A stretch of 64,000 nucleotides of DNA, from NCBI RefSeq assembly GCF_027595985.1, contig NC_073305.1, forward strand, positions 30,962,939 to 31,026,938. Reading direction: 5' to 3'. The DNA comes from Sorex araneus. Its lineage: Eukaryota > Chordata > Mammalia > Eulipotyphla > Soricidae. This document shows, one piece after another, positions 33,045 to 42,690 of the stretch. A program made the position numbers and the translations under genes. Numbering within the stretch: the first letter of the stretch is position 1; each line of letters starts with the position of its first letter. The notes beneath the pieces are model-generated. The model saw only the letters and a program-made list of their open reading frames with translations, was not told the origin of the DNA and made no database searches.

Positions 33045-36000
33045 ATCACTTGTATCACTTGTCATCCCTTTGTTCATTGATTTGTTCAAGCGGGCACCAG
33101 TAACATCTACATTCATCCCTGTCACATGCTAGTGTAGCCCAATGTCATCTGCTCACTCCAGGAACACGAAGGGCCTCAAACCATTCGTTCAGGGTCTTGA
33201 TGAAGAAGTCTGACCATCTCATAGGTGGGCGGCCAGGCGTTCTTTTGACATCCCATGGAATCCAGTCAGTAACAGCTCTAGTCCAGTGGTCGTCTCCAAA
33301 TCACATTACGTGTCTGGCCTATCTGATTTTCAATGCCTTGGCAAATGACACAGCGTCCCTGATTCTCGATCGTTGATGGAGGTTGGAACTCTGGATTCTT
33401 TCTCTCACTTGAGTGTAACATGATACTCCAAGCACCTCCTTAGGGATACCCAAATAGCATTCTTTTTTTTTTTTATAGAAATATTTTCTTGAACCACCGT
33501 GAAAACAAGAAAAAAAAATACAAAGCTTTCAGGTTTAAGTCACAGTCAAATACTGATTAAACCACCATCCCTTCACCAGTGCACCCGTTCCACCACCAAG
33601 AACCCCAATCCACCCCCCTCCCACCCCACCCCCCATCTAAGTAGCTGATGATATTCCCATTATTCTCTCTATATATTGAGTACATTTCATATTTCCATAC
33701 AGAACTCACTATTGTTGATTGGAAATTTTCCCCAACAATCAGGCCTGCTGAATAAGCATCATCTAATAATTTCTCTTCCTTGGTAAAAGTGAAGACATTG
33801 AGTCCGTGCGGCCGCAATAGCGGCCGCGCGGTTTTGGGTTTCTAATATTTTAGCTCAGTTCACAGTCAAAATGGATAACTGCAAGAATCTGCTCTGGTGC
33901 CAAAATGGGTTAGGAGACCTCAGGATCACAGTCAGTAGGCGCGGAGGCTCTGCTTCTCGTGCCGCGGCTCTTGGTTCATCTCTGGGCGGAAGGCGCGCCG
34001 GGAACACCTCCCCTCCCAGGATCACCTACAGGCTACGTCACTAAAGAAAGTCCTACCTCCTGGTGGAGGGGTCTTAGAGGGTGGCTCTCACCGCGTGGCT
34101 GCTGCCGCTGCCGCCATTTTCGCTCAGAAAAATGGGGTGGAGAGGGAAAAAAATCCCTCCCCGGGCTGCACGAGGTTGTAGTTCAGTTCACAGTCAAAAT
34201 GCATGGCTGCAAGAATCTGCTCTGGTGCCAAAATGGGTTAGGAGACCTCAGGATCACAGTCAGTAGGCGGGAGGCTCTGCTTCTCGTGCCGCGGCTCTTG
34301 GTTCATCTCTGGGCGGAAGGCGCCAAATAGCATTCTTATCCTGTTTTCCTAGGGCCCAGGTCTCTGAGGCATATGTTAGTGCAGGAAGAACGGTGGAGTC
34401 GAAAAGATGTGGACAGAGTCAGAGGTTCTTTGTCCTCTTAACAACAACTTCGATGCTCTTTAGGCGTCCATGCCGCTCTCTTCCTCCTGTGCAGGTCAGG
34501 TGCCAGTTCATTGGTAATGTTGAGTTCTCAACCTAGGTACACATAACTGCTGCATTCAGAGATGTTTGTTCTATTGAGAGCAAATGGAACATCAGGAACT
34601 AGTCCTTTTCTCATGAACATTGTCTTCATCAGACTAAGCTGCAGTCAGACCTATCCACACTCACGGTCAAAGTCGGCCAGCATTCGTGCCACTTGGCTAA
34701 TGTTTGGTGTTATTAGAACAATATCATCAGTGAAGCGGAGGTGGTGTAGTTGCTGACCATCTATGTTCACTCCCATTCCTTCCCATTCCAATCATCACAT
34801 GATGTTTTCGAGGGTAGCTGGTATCGCCCTGCCGAACCTTTCTCTTTACATTGATGTCATTTCCTTGTAGAATGGTGAGATCCTGGTGGTGAATCTATAA
34901 TACAACTCATAGAGGATTCTGATGTACTGAATTTGAATGCCCTGTTTAGCTAGGGCTTCAATGACCATTTCAGTCTCAACAGACTCAAAAGCCTTCTTTA
35001 AGTCAATGAACGTCAGACAGAGCAGCATCTTGAACTCTTGCAAAACCTCAATGAACTTGGTCACCATGTGGATATGGTTGATCATGCTGAATCTACAACA
35101 GGTAGATTGGGCAATAACTGCCAATGTCGCAGATGTCTCCCTTCTTATACAACAGAACAGTCCTTCTGGTTTTCCATTGGGACTGAACCTTACATTTAGT
35201 CAGGTAGCATGTGAAGAGCCAAGCCAGTGTATTGATGAGTACTGGCAGCAGATTCTTCAGGTATTCAGGTCTGATCTTGCCTGGATCAGGTGCTGTATGC
35301 TTCTTTACTGACGAAATGGCATGTTGGATTTTGGAAGGGAGAATGCTGGGAACGACATATCCATCCTGTGGAATTTGGTATGTGGGCAGGTGGACATGGC
35401 TATCAAAGAGATCTGAGTAGAAGTCGTGGATAACCTTCTCCATTGCCCTTTTGGAAGATGTGATAGATCCATCAGGACGTCAGAGTGCAGTCATCTTGGT
35501 ACTATAGTTGGCAAAGGACAGGCTTGTATTGTGAATACTTTTCCTGGCTTCTACCGCATCAACCAACACTGCTGCTCTCTTCTCTTTGAGGTCTTCCTTT
35601 ATCGCTTTTCTGCACAGCTTTGAGAGCTTGGACATTAGCTTGTGACTACCTGGGGCTCGTGCCAAACCATCTGGCGAATGAGCTCGAGAGTTTCAAAAGA
35701 CAGGCGTCTTTTTGTGGCTTTCTGTCTCTCAGAGTTCCTGTATTCCTCGTTGAAGTTGTCAACGATGGCATCTTCCCATATTGCCACAATAGTGCCAAAG
35801 AGCTCCCACTTGATGGTCATTCTGGGAGTTCTCTTCTTAAACTTTGCAGCTCTTTCTTCCTGCTCCATGAAGTAGAATTTTGCACGAAGGAGACGGTGGC
35901 CTGATCCCGTTTAGAATTTTGGGACAACAGCAACATTAGTCAGGCAAAACCATTAATCAAATATGATGTGGTCAGTTTTGTTATGGAACTGTCCACTGGG

Positions 36001-36730
36001 AGACTCCCATGTCCAATGTTTAGATTTGGCCTTCTGGAACTGTGAGTTACCATGGATGGTCTTGGTTGATATGATGAAGTCTTTCACCCTGTTCGTTCCA
36101 TTCTAGGCTTTGGGTCCCAATGTGGAGTTCTTTGGTCGATCTTCCCAGTCCTATCTTTGTGTTAAAATCACTGACAATGACCCTGTAGAATGTGTGGTCT
36201 TCTTTATAGAACTTCTCTAACCCTATGTAGAACTTCTCAATTTCTTCTTCATTGTAGTTGATGTTGGTGCATAGACGATGTAGATAGAAACTGCCGGCAA
36301 TGAGCCACATCTATTCAAACGTAAGGTTGTTAGGCATTCAAACAAATCAATGCTCATGGCCAAGTTCACGTTGACAAGGACACCAATACCACCGACGCCT
36401 CTACTGTCGAATGTTTCAAGGAACATTCTCCAGTGTCGAAAATGGCATGCTGTGATCGATGCTTTCTCGTCTCGGTCAATCCAATGACCTCGTACTTGAT
36501 TTTCTGCACTTGCACCATCAGGTCCTTGATGGATGTTTCCAGTGCCAGCATATGTGTGTTAAAAGTGCAGGCAGTCATTTTAGTCCTTCTTCGTTTTAGC
36601 AGTCTTGTTCGGCCCTGAAATTTCAGCAGCCTCTCCTTGCTCATCCTTCTCAACACTGCCATATTGGGGACTCTTCCAAGGTCAGGGGAACCTGACCCTG
36701 GGCAACCCATTAACTCCCTTAAAAATAAAA
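33045..36730 (-). mobile_element. Decayed, nearly full-length RTE-clade LINE (endonuclease + reverse transcriptase)
   Basis: About 2.8 kb of RTE-type LINE once the 858-bp insertion at 33465-34322 is removed; full-length RTEs are near 3.2 kb. In minus-strand order I see: a basic leader and the endonuclease start (residues MTACTFNT, then GLTETRK, about 36740-36440); RGVGGIGVLVN and VYAPTS (about 36410-36240); SDFN (about 36170); GSGHRLLRAKFY, where the usual SDH catalytic motif has D changed to G (about 35870-35910); RT motif A as FIDLKKAFE (about 34985-35020); RQGDT (about 34825); FTDD, the YADD box with both aspartates (34723-34734); and the C-terminal [10 protein letters not shown]...[11 protein letters not shown] (about 33190-33290). 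It ends YWCPLEQINEQRDD plus ACAAGTGAT repeats. Several stops and frameshifts mean it is dead. Order and motifs resemble nematode RTE-1 proteins as I recall them, and an RTE (RTE1_Sar) shared by the common shrew and parasitic nematodes has been reported. Confidence 0.93.
33465..34322 (-). mobile_element. 858-bp chimeric L1-mobilised retroelement inserted in the RTE LINE
   Basis: Perfect 15-bp duplication CCAAATAGCATTCTT (33450-33464, 34323-34337) and a poly(A) (T-run at 33465-33474) show L1-type retrotransposition on the minus strand. The 5' part holds two copies of a block of about 140 bp (34184-34323 and 33856-33996, period 328 bp) separated by GC-rich DNA with AAAATGGCGGC (34111-34120 reversed), a YY1-like site typical of L1 promoters. 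The 3' part (33465-33800) resembles the shrew L1 3' UTR. Between them sits GCGGCCGC-AATA-GCGGCCGC (33808-33827). It could be an L1 with a large internal deletion or a separate SVA-like family. Confidence 0.8.
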
Positions 36731-36736
36731 AAGGGG

Positions 36737-36845
36737 AACTAGTCCTTGTAGTGCTCAAGAGCCCATGCAGTGCAAGGGATCCAGCCAGGGGCCGTGCATG
36801 TGCTAGGCATTTGCCCTACCACTGGAACTGGCTTCCCAGCCCACA
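36737..36845 (-). mobile_element. SOR-type SINE, 5' part
   Basis: GTGCTCAAGAGCCCATGCAGTGCAAGGGATCCAGCC...GCCCTACCACTGGAACTGGCTTCCCAGCCC; abuts the 5' end of the RTE LINE. Confidence 0.6.
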
Positions 36846-37059
36846 CAGGCAATTTCTTGACCCAATTGCATTGATTTTCCCAGGAAGCTGCAATATGAGC
36901 CATGCTTGACTTTGAAAGGGTGAGCTGAAGCAGTGTTCCACACAGATCCAAGACCTTTGGCTAGCTCCTAGCTTTACTACAAGCTCCTGGAAGCTCAGGA
37001 ACCCTCCCAGTCCTTAATCAGCAACTGAGAGCTGGGGTGTGGCAGTGAGAGTGTGTTAG

Positions 37060-37178
37060 AGGGCCTGGGGAGATAGCTCAAGGTGCAGGAGTGCAGGCCT
37101 GGAGGGAACGAGGCCCTGAGTTCTGTATGATCTTCAGAACCTCATCCCTACCCCTCCCGAACACCCCTGGATATGGCC
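37060..37178 (+). mobile_element. SOR-type SINE, old and shortened
   Basis: GGGCCTGGGGAGATAGCTCAAGGTGCAGG head, CTGAGTTCTGTATGATC, GGATATGGCC. Confidence 0.55.
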
Positions 37179-37565
37179 TTAGTGAAACGGCCAGCACAGC
37201 TGGACCGAAGCAGGACTGCCTTCCCAGCCACAGCATGGTCTGACCTGCACAGCCTGGTCAAGTATTGCTAAGAGTAGCCTCTTGTCCTCTGAGTTCTTCC
37301 TGGGAGCCCTCATCCCTTTGTCGCCCTCCCCCGCCTTTCCAACCACAAAGACACTCTGGTTCTTTGGTTCCAGTTTGGATTTTAGAGACAAATACGCATT
37401 CCCATATGCTCTTGAGTTCTAGGAGTGCCCAAGGGAGGAGGCCTGAGGATCCTCTGTGGACTCTGAGACTACATCCCTATTGGCAAGCCCCCCCAGCCCA
37501 GTGTCTTTCCTTTGCTTTTCCCTGCTCCTTCCCCTACTGAGGGCATGATTCCTGAGACCACTTTG

Positions 37566-37746
37566 GTATTTTTGTTTTTATTTTTTGGCCACACCCCACT
37601 GGGTGCTTAGGGCTTACACCTATCCCTGCATTCAGGACTTATTTCTGGAGGTGCTCAAGAGACCCTATAAGATGGTGGAGATCAAACCTGAGTCAGCCTC
37701 GTGCAAAGCAAGTGTCCGACCCACTGTACTATTGCTCCAGCCCCCC
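37566..37746 (-). mobile_element. SOR-type SINE
   Basis: TTTTTGGCCACACCCCACTGGG..., GGTGGAGATCAAACCTGAGTCAGCC, CACTGTACTATTGCTCCAGCCCC. Confidence 0.85.
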
Positions 37747-39465
37747 TGAGGACAACTTGTGTGTGTTAACACATCTCACAAAGCTCATCTCAGGGTCTGC
37801 TTCTAAGGGGAAATGATTGAAGGTGAAAACACAGAAGATCTCATGAAAAGTAGAGAGGACAGTAGGTGGACACTCCCAAGCAATAGGAGCCACTAGGAAG
37901 CTCATGAGAATCCTGGGGAATGGAAGTAGTAAGAGAATTTCAGGGTAAAGATGACAGGAGAGGCCACGATGATTGGCCCCAAGAGAGAACAGTGGAGTCA
38001 GCCATGGTGTTGGGAGCTGCTGAGCTCAGAGAAGATGACAAGGCATGCTTGTGCCCCCCACAGTTTTGTTGAGCCACACACACAGAGTTGCTGTGTGTCC
38101 CAAAATAACTTCTTGTTTTCTGAGCCATCTAGCTGTGCAGCTGCAGCGATGTCTTCCTGTCTTGTACTCCTCCGTGCATGCTCTCAATATATTCTATTAC
38201 CCAGTGACCCAAATATATCTCTGCTCTCTGAGAACTGAAAGAGCCTCAGACACTCACACTCTGGAAACTAAAATTAACACCCCAATCATAAATGTTCTAT
38301 AGCAGTGCTACAGATGTTTACGATAGCATTATAATATGACCTTCTAGTTCCTATTAATTTTGTTTTATTATCAAAATTATAATGTAGTTTTTGATTTTAT
38401 AACTTCTAGCTAATGCACCCTGTATTCTTCCCTGTGTCACCAATTTAATAACCAACAAATCTTTTCTAATTCCTTAGTAAATGAGCTTGCTTTGTGTAAT
38501 TACCAAGTGGAATACATTTCTTTGGCATAATGTTTATTGTACCAAAGTTCAAAATTAAACATTTGTGGCTTATTAATATGTAATGAAAAAAAAGTGGAGA
38601 TATTTTTAAAGTTTGTATAGATATTATGAAGCATGATCTTTCAATTCTCTTGCTAAATAAAGTTCTCATTTTAAGTTCTCTGTTTTCCTGACACTTGTAG
38701 GAGGTAAACATAATAACTTTGTGTTTAAAATTCTCTAAACTTCACCCTGACTTATTTTATGGTCCACTACATAAGAACATAATAAATTCTCTTATAAGTA
38801 TAAAGCAGTTACTGATTCTGTGATTGCTTGGAATCATATAAAAACAAGCGTGCAGTGCTAGGTAATCAGAATCACTGTAATTATCATTGAAATGCAGTGA
38901 AAGAAACTATTATTTGCTGAAGTCATCTACTTATTCCTCTGCGGAAGTGCTGAATAGTTCAGCTACATCCAGGCAGAAGACCTAAGACTTCCTGATGTGA
39001 AAACAAAGTGAAGCAATCACCTTTATATCAGGGGAGATGTTTGCTCAGTTGTCCTTTATGTTTGGAAAATTTTGATCTGAAATACTTAATGCATCATTTT
39101 TTTAAAAGTCCCTTAATTATTTTGTGAAGTATATGACCAAAAATAGATAACCTAGGGGATACTGAACAGTGGAAGAGTGTGTTTTATTTTTTTAAGAACA
39201 AATTTGCACGAATTTGACATAGTTGACCTTGTTTTCTGAGCAACTAGCAAATGAAACCAAACATATGGTTTTCACAACATTGGAGCATTCTACTCCAATC
39301 ATTAGGCTTAAAGCTACACCAACAGTAATGCCAAGTCTGCCTCACTGAGAATGTAAAATATTGCTTTAAATATAAAATCAAGTACCTCATCCTGACTCTT
39401 AGGGGAAATGTGAGTTAAAAATTACCAGTTTATGCCTCAATTATTGGTAAAAAGACAGCAGTTTC
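37747..39465. other. SINE-free 1.7-kb stretch
   Basis: No gene or SINE recognised. From about 38280 it is strongly AT-rich and unique-looking. Confidence 0.5.
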
Positions 39466-39686
39466 TTATTTTTGGTTTTTTGTTTTGGGCCACACCAGCA
39501 ATGCTCAGGGATTACTCCTGGTTCGTGCTCAGGAATTATTCCTGGCAGTGCTCAGATACTAAGTTCACCTCAGTGCTTGGGAGTATCTCATTGCAATGCT
39601 CGGAAGGATCATAAAGTGTTGGGATCAAACACAGGACTCCTGCATGCAAACATATGCTCAGACAATTGACTTATCTCAGTGACCAA
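39466..39686 (-). mobile_element. SOR-type SINE with about 50 bp of extra internal sequence
   Basis: TTTTGGGCCACACCAGCAATGCTCAGGG..., then a second CTCAGTGCTTGGGAGTATCTCATTGCAATGCTCGG block before GGGATCAAACACAGG. Looks like an internal duplication of the middle of the SINE. Confidence 0.7.
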
Positions 39687-40499
39687 AAGGTGAATTTCTA
39701 TATGACCTGATGTGTAAATATTACACATGTGTGTGTGTGTGTGTTTAGGTGGGGAGCCGGGGTGGGGAACAAGGTGACAGAAAGTCTATGGAACATGCAA
39801 AAAGTATGGAAGAAAAATAAAATATGTGCTTTTGTTTCTATTAAGACCATTGGAAAGATACAGAAAGCACGAGTAAAAATTATTACATATATGGTTAAGG
39901 AGAGGGAAAGAATTCACAGTAGAAGACAGGGAGGGAGGGAGTTTATACAGGTGTATTACCTTTGTGTGGGATTAATAATGATTACTATTGATTTCGAATT
40001 AATAAAAATCATCTCGAACTCTTACATTTACATCACTTCAGGAATGAGGAATATCGCACTCTCCCTTACATGTGCAAGATATTTCAAGAACCCTAGTGGA
40101 TTCCTGAGTCATGGGTTGGAGTAAACTATATATACTGTGGGTTTTTTTTTCCTGTGCATACATTCCTTTGATAAAGGTTAAATGATAGATTAGACACAGG
40201 CATTACTGAAAATAATTATAAGGCAGAATAATTATGGCCATAATGAAAGCTATGTAAATGATTCCCCGACCCCTTGCTCTCTCAATCTCTCTCTCTCTTT
40301 CTCTCTCACATATACACAGACTTAGACCAAAAAAATGTGCACAGTTTCTTACTGTAATTGGTATCTGGGTCTGTGATGGACTGTGGGTAATGAAAACTGT
40401 GGAAATGGAGTTCAGGAGTTGGTGAAAACAGGCCAAATCTGGTCTGCTACCCATTTTGATGAAAATGTTCTTGAACACAGCCACCTCATAGGTTTATGT
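39687..40499. other. Unannotated stretch
   Basis: A short TG run (39727-39744) and a CT-rich tract (40277-40307); nothing else recognised. Confidence 0.5.
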
Positions 40500-40562
40500 T
40501 TTGTCTATAGCTGCTTTTACATGCTGATGGCAAAATTGAGTAATTAAGACTGTATAACCCAC
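40500..40562 (+). mobile_element. Ancient mammalian interspersed repeat fragment
   Basis: TTGTCTATAGCTGCTTTTACATGCTGATGGCAAAATTGAGTA...GACTGTATAACCCACAAAG matches a common mammalian repeat I remember (GTCTATGGCTGCTTTC...GAGTAGTTG...GACCGTATGGCCCGCAAAG) but cannot name with certainty. Confidence 0.5.
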
Positions 40563-40684
40563 AAAGTCAAACAAACAAAAATCCTGTCATCTGCCCCTTT
40601 ACTATGCTCATGATAGTGAAAATATTCTGCCTTGATCTGGGTTTAAACCAGATTCAAGTTTTGGAATCATTTTATTCCTCTACC

Positions 40685-40726
40685 ACAAGAGACAAAAACA
40701 AAACAAACAAACAAACAAACAAAAAA
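40685..40726. repeat. (CAAA)n simple repeat
   Basis: ACAAACAAACAAACAAACAAAAAAAC. Confidence 0.9.
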
Positions 40727-40729
40727 ACC

Positions 40730-40815
40730 CTCTGGCTGATGTGGAGATGTGGCCCAGTGGCAAAGTTCATGCCGTGGTGTTTGATCCCCAGCGCTGCAAT
40801 AATAAACAAGACAAA
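40730..40815 (+). mobile_element. Short tRNA-like SINE
   Basis: GATGTGGCCCAGTGGCAAAGTTCATGCCGTGGTGTTTGATCCCCAGCGCTGC then A-rich; an A/B-box-like head with no SOR body. Confidence 0.5.
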
Positions 40816-40864
40816 CTAAAACCAGAACCTGTGTGTATAGCTGTGTATATTGTCCAGTAACAGT

Positions 40865-40985
40865 GGCCAGAAGTAGTAGTTTCCAGAGCCATTATGGCCA
40901 ACAAGGTTGAAACTATTTACTGTGTGACCCTTTATAGAAAATAAATCGACGACTTCAGTTCTACTGCTGCATGAATTGGAGCGCA
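40865..40985 (+). repeat. Direct repeat copy 1 (pairs with 42255-42365)
   Basis: GTAGTTTCCAGAGCCATTATGGCCAACAAGG...CTGTGTGACCCTTTATAGAAAATAAATCGACGACTTCAG...CTGCTGCATGAATTGGAG. About 90% alike by eye to copy 2. CCCTTTATAGAAAA recalls the ancient repeat noted at 40500. Confidence 0.75.
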
Positions 40986-41232
40986 TTATTCAGGTTCTTA
41001 TGTTTCTGTAGCTGTTACCTATTGCCTAACTTTGTAATAATATGATATCACTGTCCTCCCCTCTTTCCCACTCAAAATTCTCCATTAAATATATAGAAAA
41101 TCTTCCCACAGGAATGTGGAAATACACCAGTTTGAGAAAAAGGATTAACTTCACCTAGGGACCTTAACATTACATGTGCCAAATAAAATATAAAAATGAT
41201 ACTGGAAAATGCCCCAACTCAAGGTCCTGGTC

Positions 41233-41345
41233 ATTCCTTCAACAAATATTTACTGCTGTGGGCCAAGCCCAGGGTCTGAGACTAGGGCAGTGAAAAGACA
41301 GAGAGATCCCTAGGCCCTGTACTTTAGATTCCTCTTCTGAGCTTC
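41233..41345 (-). mobile_element. L2 LINE 3' end
   Basis: CATTCCTTCAACAAATATTTACTGCTGTGGGCCAAGCCCAGGGTCTGAGACTAGGGCAGTGAAAAGAC matches the reversed L2 3' end. Confidence 0.7.
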
Positions 41346-41840
41346 TATCAAAATGACCTCATAGATTTGCAGGGCTGTGTAGAATTTAAGGTAGTCCCTG
41401 TACACTGAAGGTTGGGGAAATTAGATCTTGGTAGCAAATATAATGTAGTGTATACAGATGTTGATTTATAATCTCTATACCTGAAACCTACAAAATGTTA
41501 TAAACCAATGTTACATCAATTGAAAAAGAATTCCCTTTTCCCTCCTCTTCCCTTCCCTGTTGTGCTGTGGCTGCAGAGATGAGGATTGCATCTGTGTTTG
41601 GTTGAGATACTTGCACAATTAGCCACCGCTTGTAGTAGGTGGGGAGCTTGTCCCACATCCTAGGTACCACGCTAACACACATGCTCACCAGGGAACACTG
41701 TACCCTGATTGTGTTGCTTAGGCACATTTTAATTGTCATGCTCACTGGTGATATCACACTTGGTCATGATGCTCACATATTATTTTTAAAAGAAACACTG
41801 TTTGGATATGTGGTTTTTATTTTCATTTACTTATTTAACT
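41346..41840. other. Unannotated stretch
   Basis: Nothing recognised. Confidence 0.5.
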
Positions 41841-42003
41841 ATTAATTTTTGGGCCACATGGCTACATTTGCTTAGTGTTTATTCATGGCTCTGTGCTCAG
41901 GGATCATTCCTGGTGAGGTTTGGGGGAACATATGGGGTGCCAGGGGTTGAACTCAGGTCTGCCACCTGCAAGGGAAACACACACTGTACTATTTCTCTGG
42001 CCC
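41841..42003 (-). mobile_element. SOR-type SINE
   Basis: TTTTTGGGCCACATGGCTAC..., TGGCTCTGTGCTCAGGGATCATTCCTGG, GGGGTTGAACTCAGGTCTGCC, CTATTTCTCTGGCCC. Confidence 0.85.
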
Positions 42004-42007
42004 ATGG

Positions 42008-42042
42008 TGCGCGCGCGCACGCACACACACACACACACACAC
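42008..42042. repeat. (CG)n-(CA)n microsatellite
   Basis: GCGCGCGCACGCACACACACAC, a Z-DNA-prone alternating purine-pyrimidine run. Confidence 0.92.
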
Positions 42043-42046
42043 ATAT

Positions 42047-42190
42047 TTAATTTTGGTGTTTATACCTACTGGACTACAGTGGTCTGGAAACTTCCAGAAC
42101 TGTGCCTGCTACTTGTGGGTTGCACAGGGATTAAACTCATGATCCCACATTTGTAAGTCAGTTGCTCTTTGCTACTGAACTTATCCCTAC
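42047..42190 (-). mobile_element. Old tRNA-like SINE
   Basis: TTTTGGTGTTTATACC...GTGGGTTGCACAGGGATTAAACTCATGATCCCACA...GCTACTGAACTTATCCC. Confidence 0.5.
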
Positions 42191-42254
42191 CCCCTTTAAA
42201 AAATTATGCAGCTCTATTTATTTTTAGTAGGCAACAAATCATAGAGTTTTATAA

Positions 42255-42365
42255 AAATGTAGTTTCTAGAGCCATTACGGCCAACAAGTTTGAAACTACT
42301 TACTGTATGACCCTTTATAGAAAAAAAATCAACGACTTCAGTTCTGCTGCTGCATAAATTGGAAC
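42255..42365 (+). repeat. Direct repeat copy 2 (pairs with 40865-40985)
   Basis: GTAGTTTCTAGAGCCATTACGGCCAACAAG...CTGTATGACCCTTTATAGAAAAAAAATCAACGACTTCAG...CTGCTGCATAAATTGGAAC, 1.4 kb downstream of copy 1 in the same orientation. Confidence 0.75.
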
Positions 42366-42416
42366 ATATATATATATGTGTGTGTATATATATATATGCA
42401 TATATATATATATATA
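42366..42416. repeat. (TA)n/(TG)n tract
   Basis: TATATATATATGTGTGTGTATATATATATATGC... Confidence 0.9.
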
Positions 42417-42417
42417 T

Positions 42418-42690
42418 TCACCTCTTGGAGAGCCCAGCAAGCTATCAAGAGTATCCCGCCCACACGGGCAGAGCCTGGCAAGCTACTCATGGCATATTCG
42501 ATATGCCACAAACAGTAACAATAGGTCTCATTCCTCTGACCCTGAAATAGCCTCCAATCATTGGGAAAGACAAGTAAGTAGAGGCTGCTAAAATCTCAGG
42601 GCTGGGATGAATAGAAACGTTATTGGTGCCCACTTGAGTAAATCGATGAATAATCGGATGACAGTGATACAGTGATACAGTGATTTATTT
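42418..42690 (+). mobile_element. RTE-tailed SINE, long subfamily
   Basis: Starts at CACCTCTTGGAGAGCCCAGC (head absent), has both GGCAAGCT-type repeats, the GACCCTGAAATAGCCTCCAATCATTGGG and CTCAGGGCTGGGATGAATAGAAAC segments of the long form, then ATTGGTGCCCACTTGAGTAAATCGATG and a (CAGTGATA)n tail. Confidence 0.9.

Noticed and set aside
33557-33817. 86-codon frame in the L1-like chimera (starts MRPHGLNVFTF)
   Set aside because: It spans the chimera junction and the G-rich 3' UTR, and ends in a Gly/Trp-rich run from low-complexity DNA; not credible as a gene without copies showing constraint.
34846-36758. Several minus-strand frames that look like parts of a host enzyme
   Set aside because: They are pieces of one broken RTE LINE in consecutive order, not a cellular gene.
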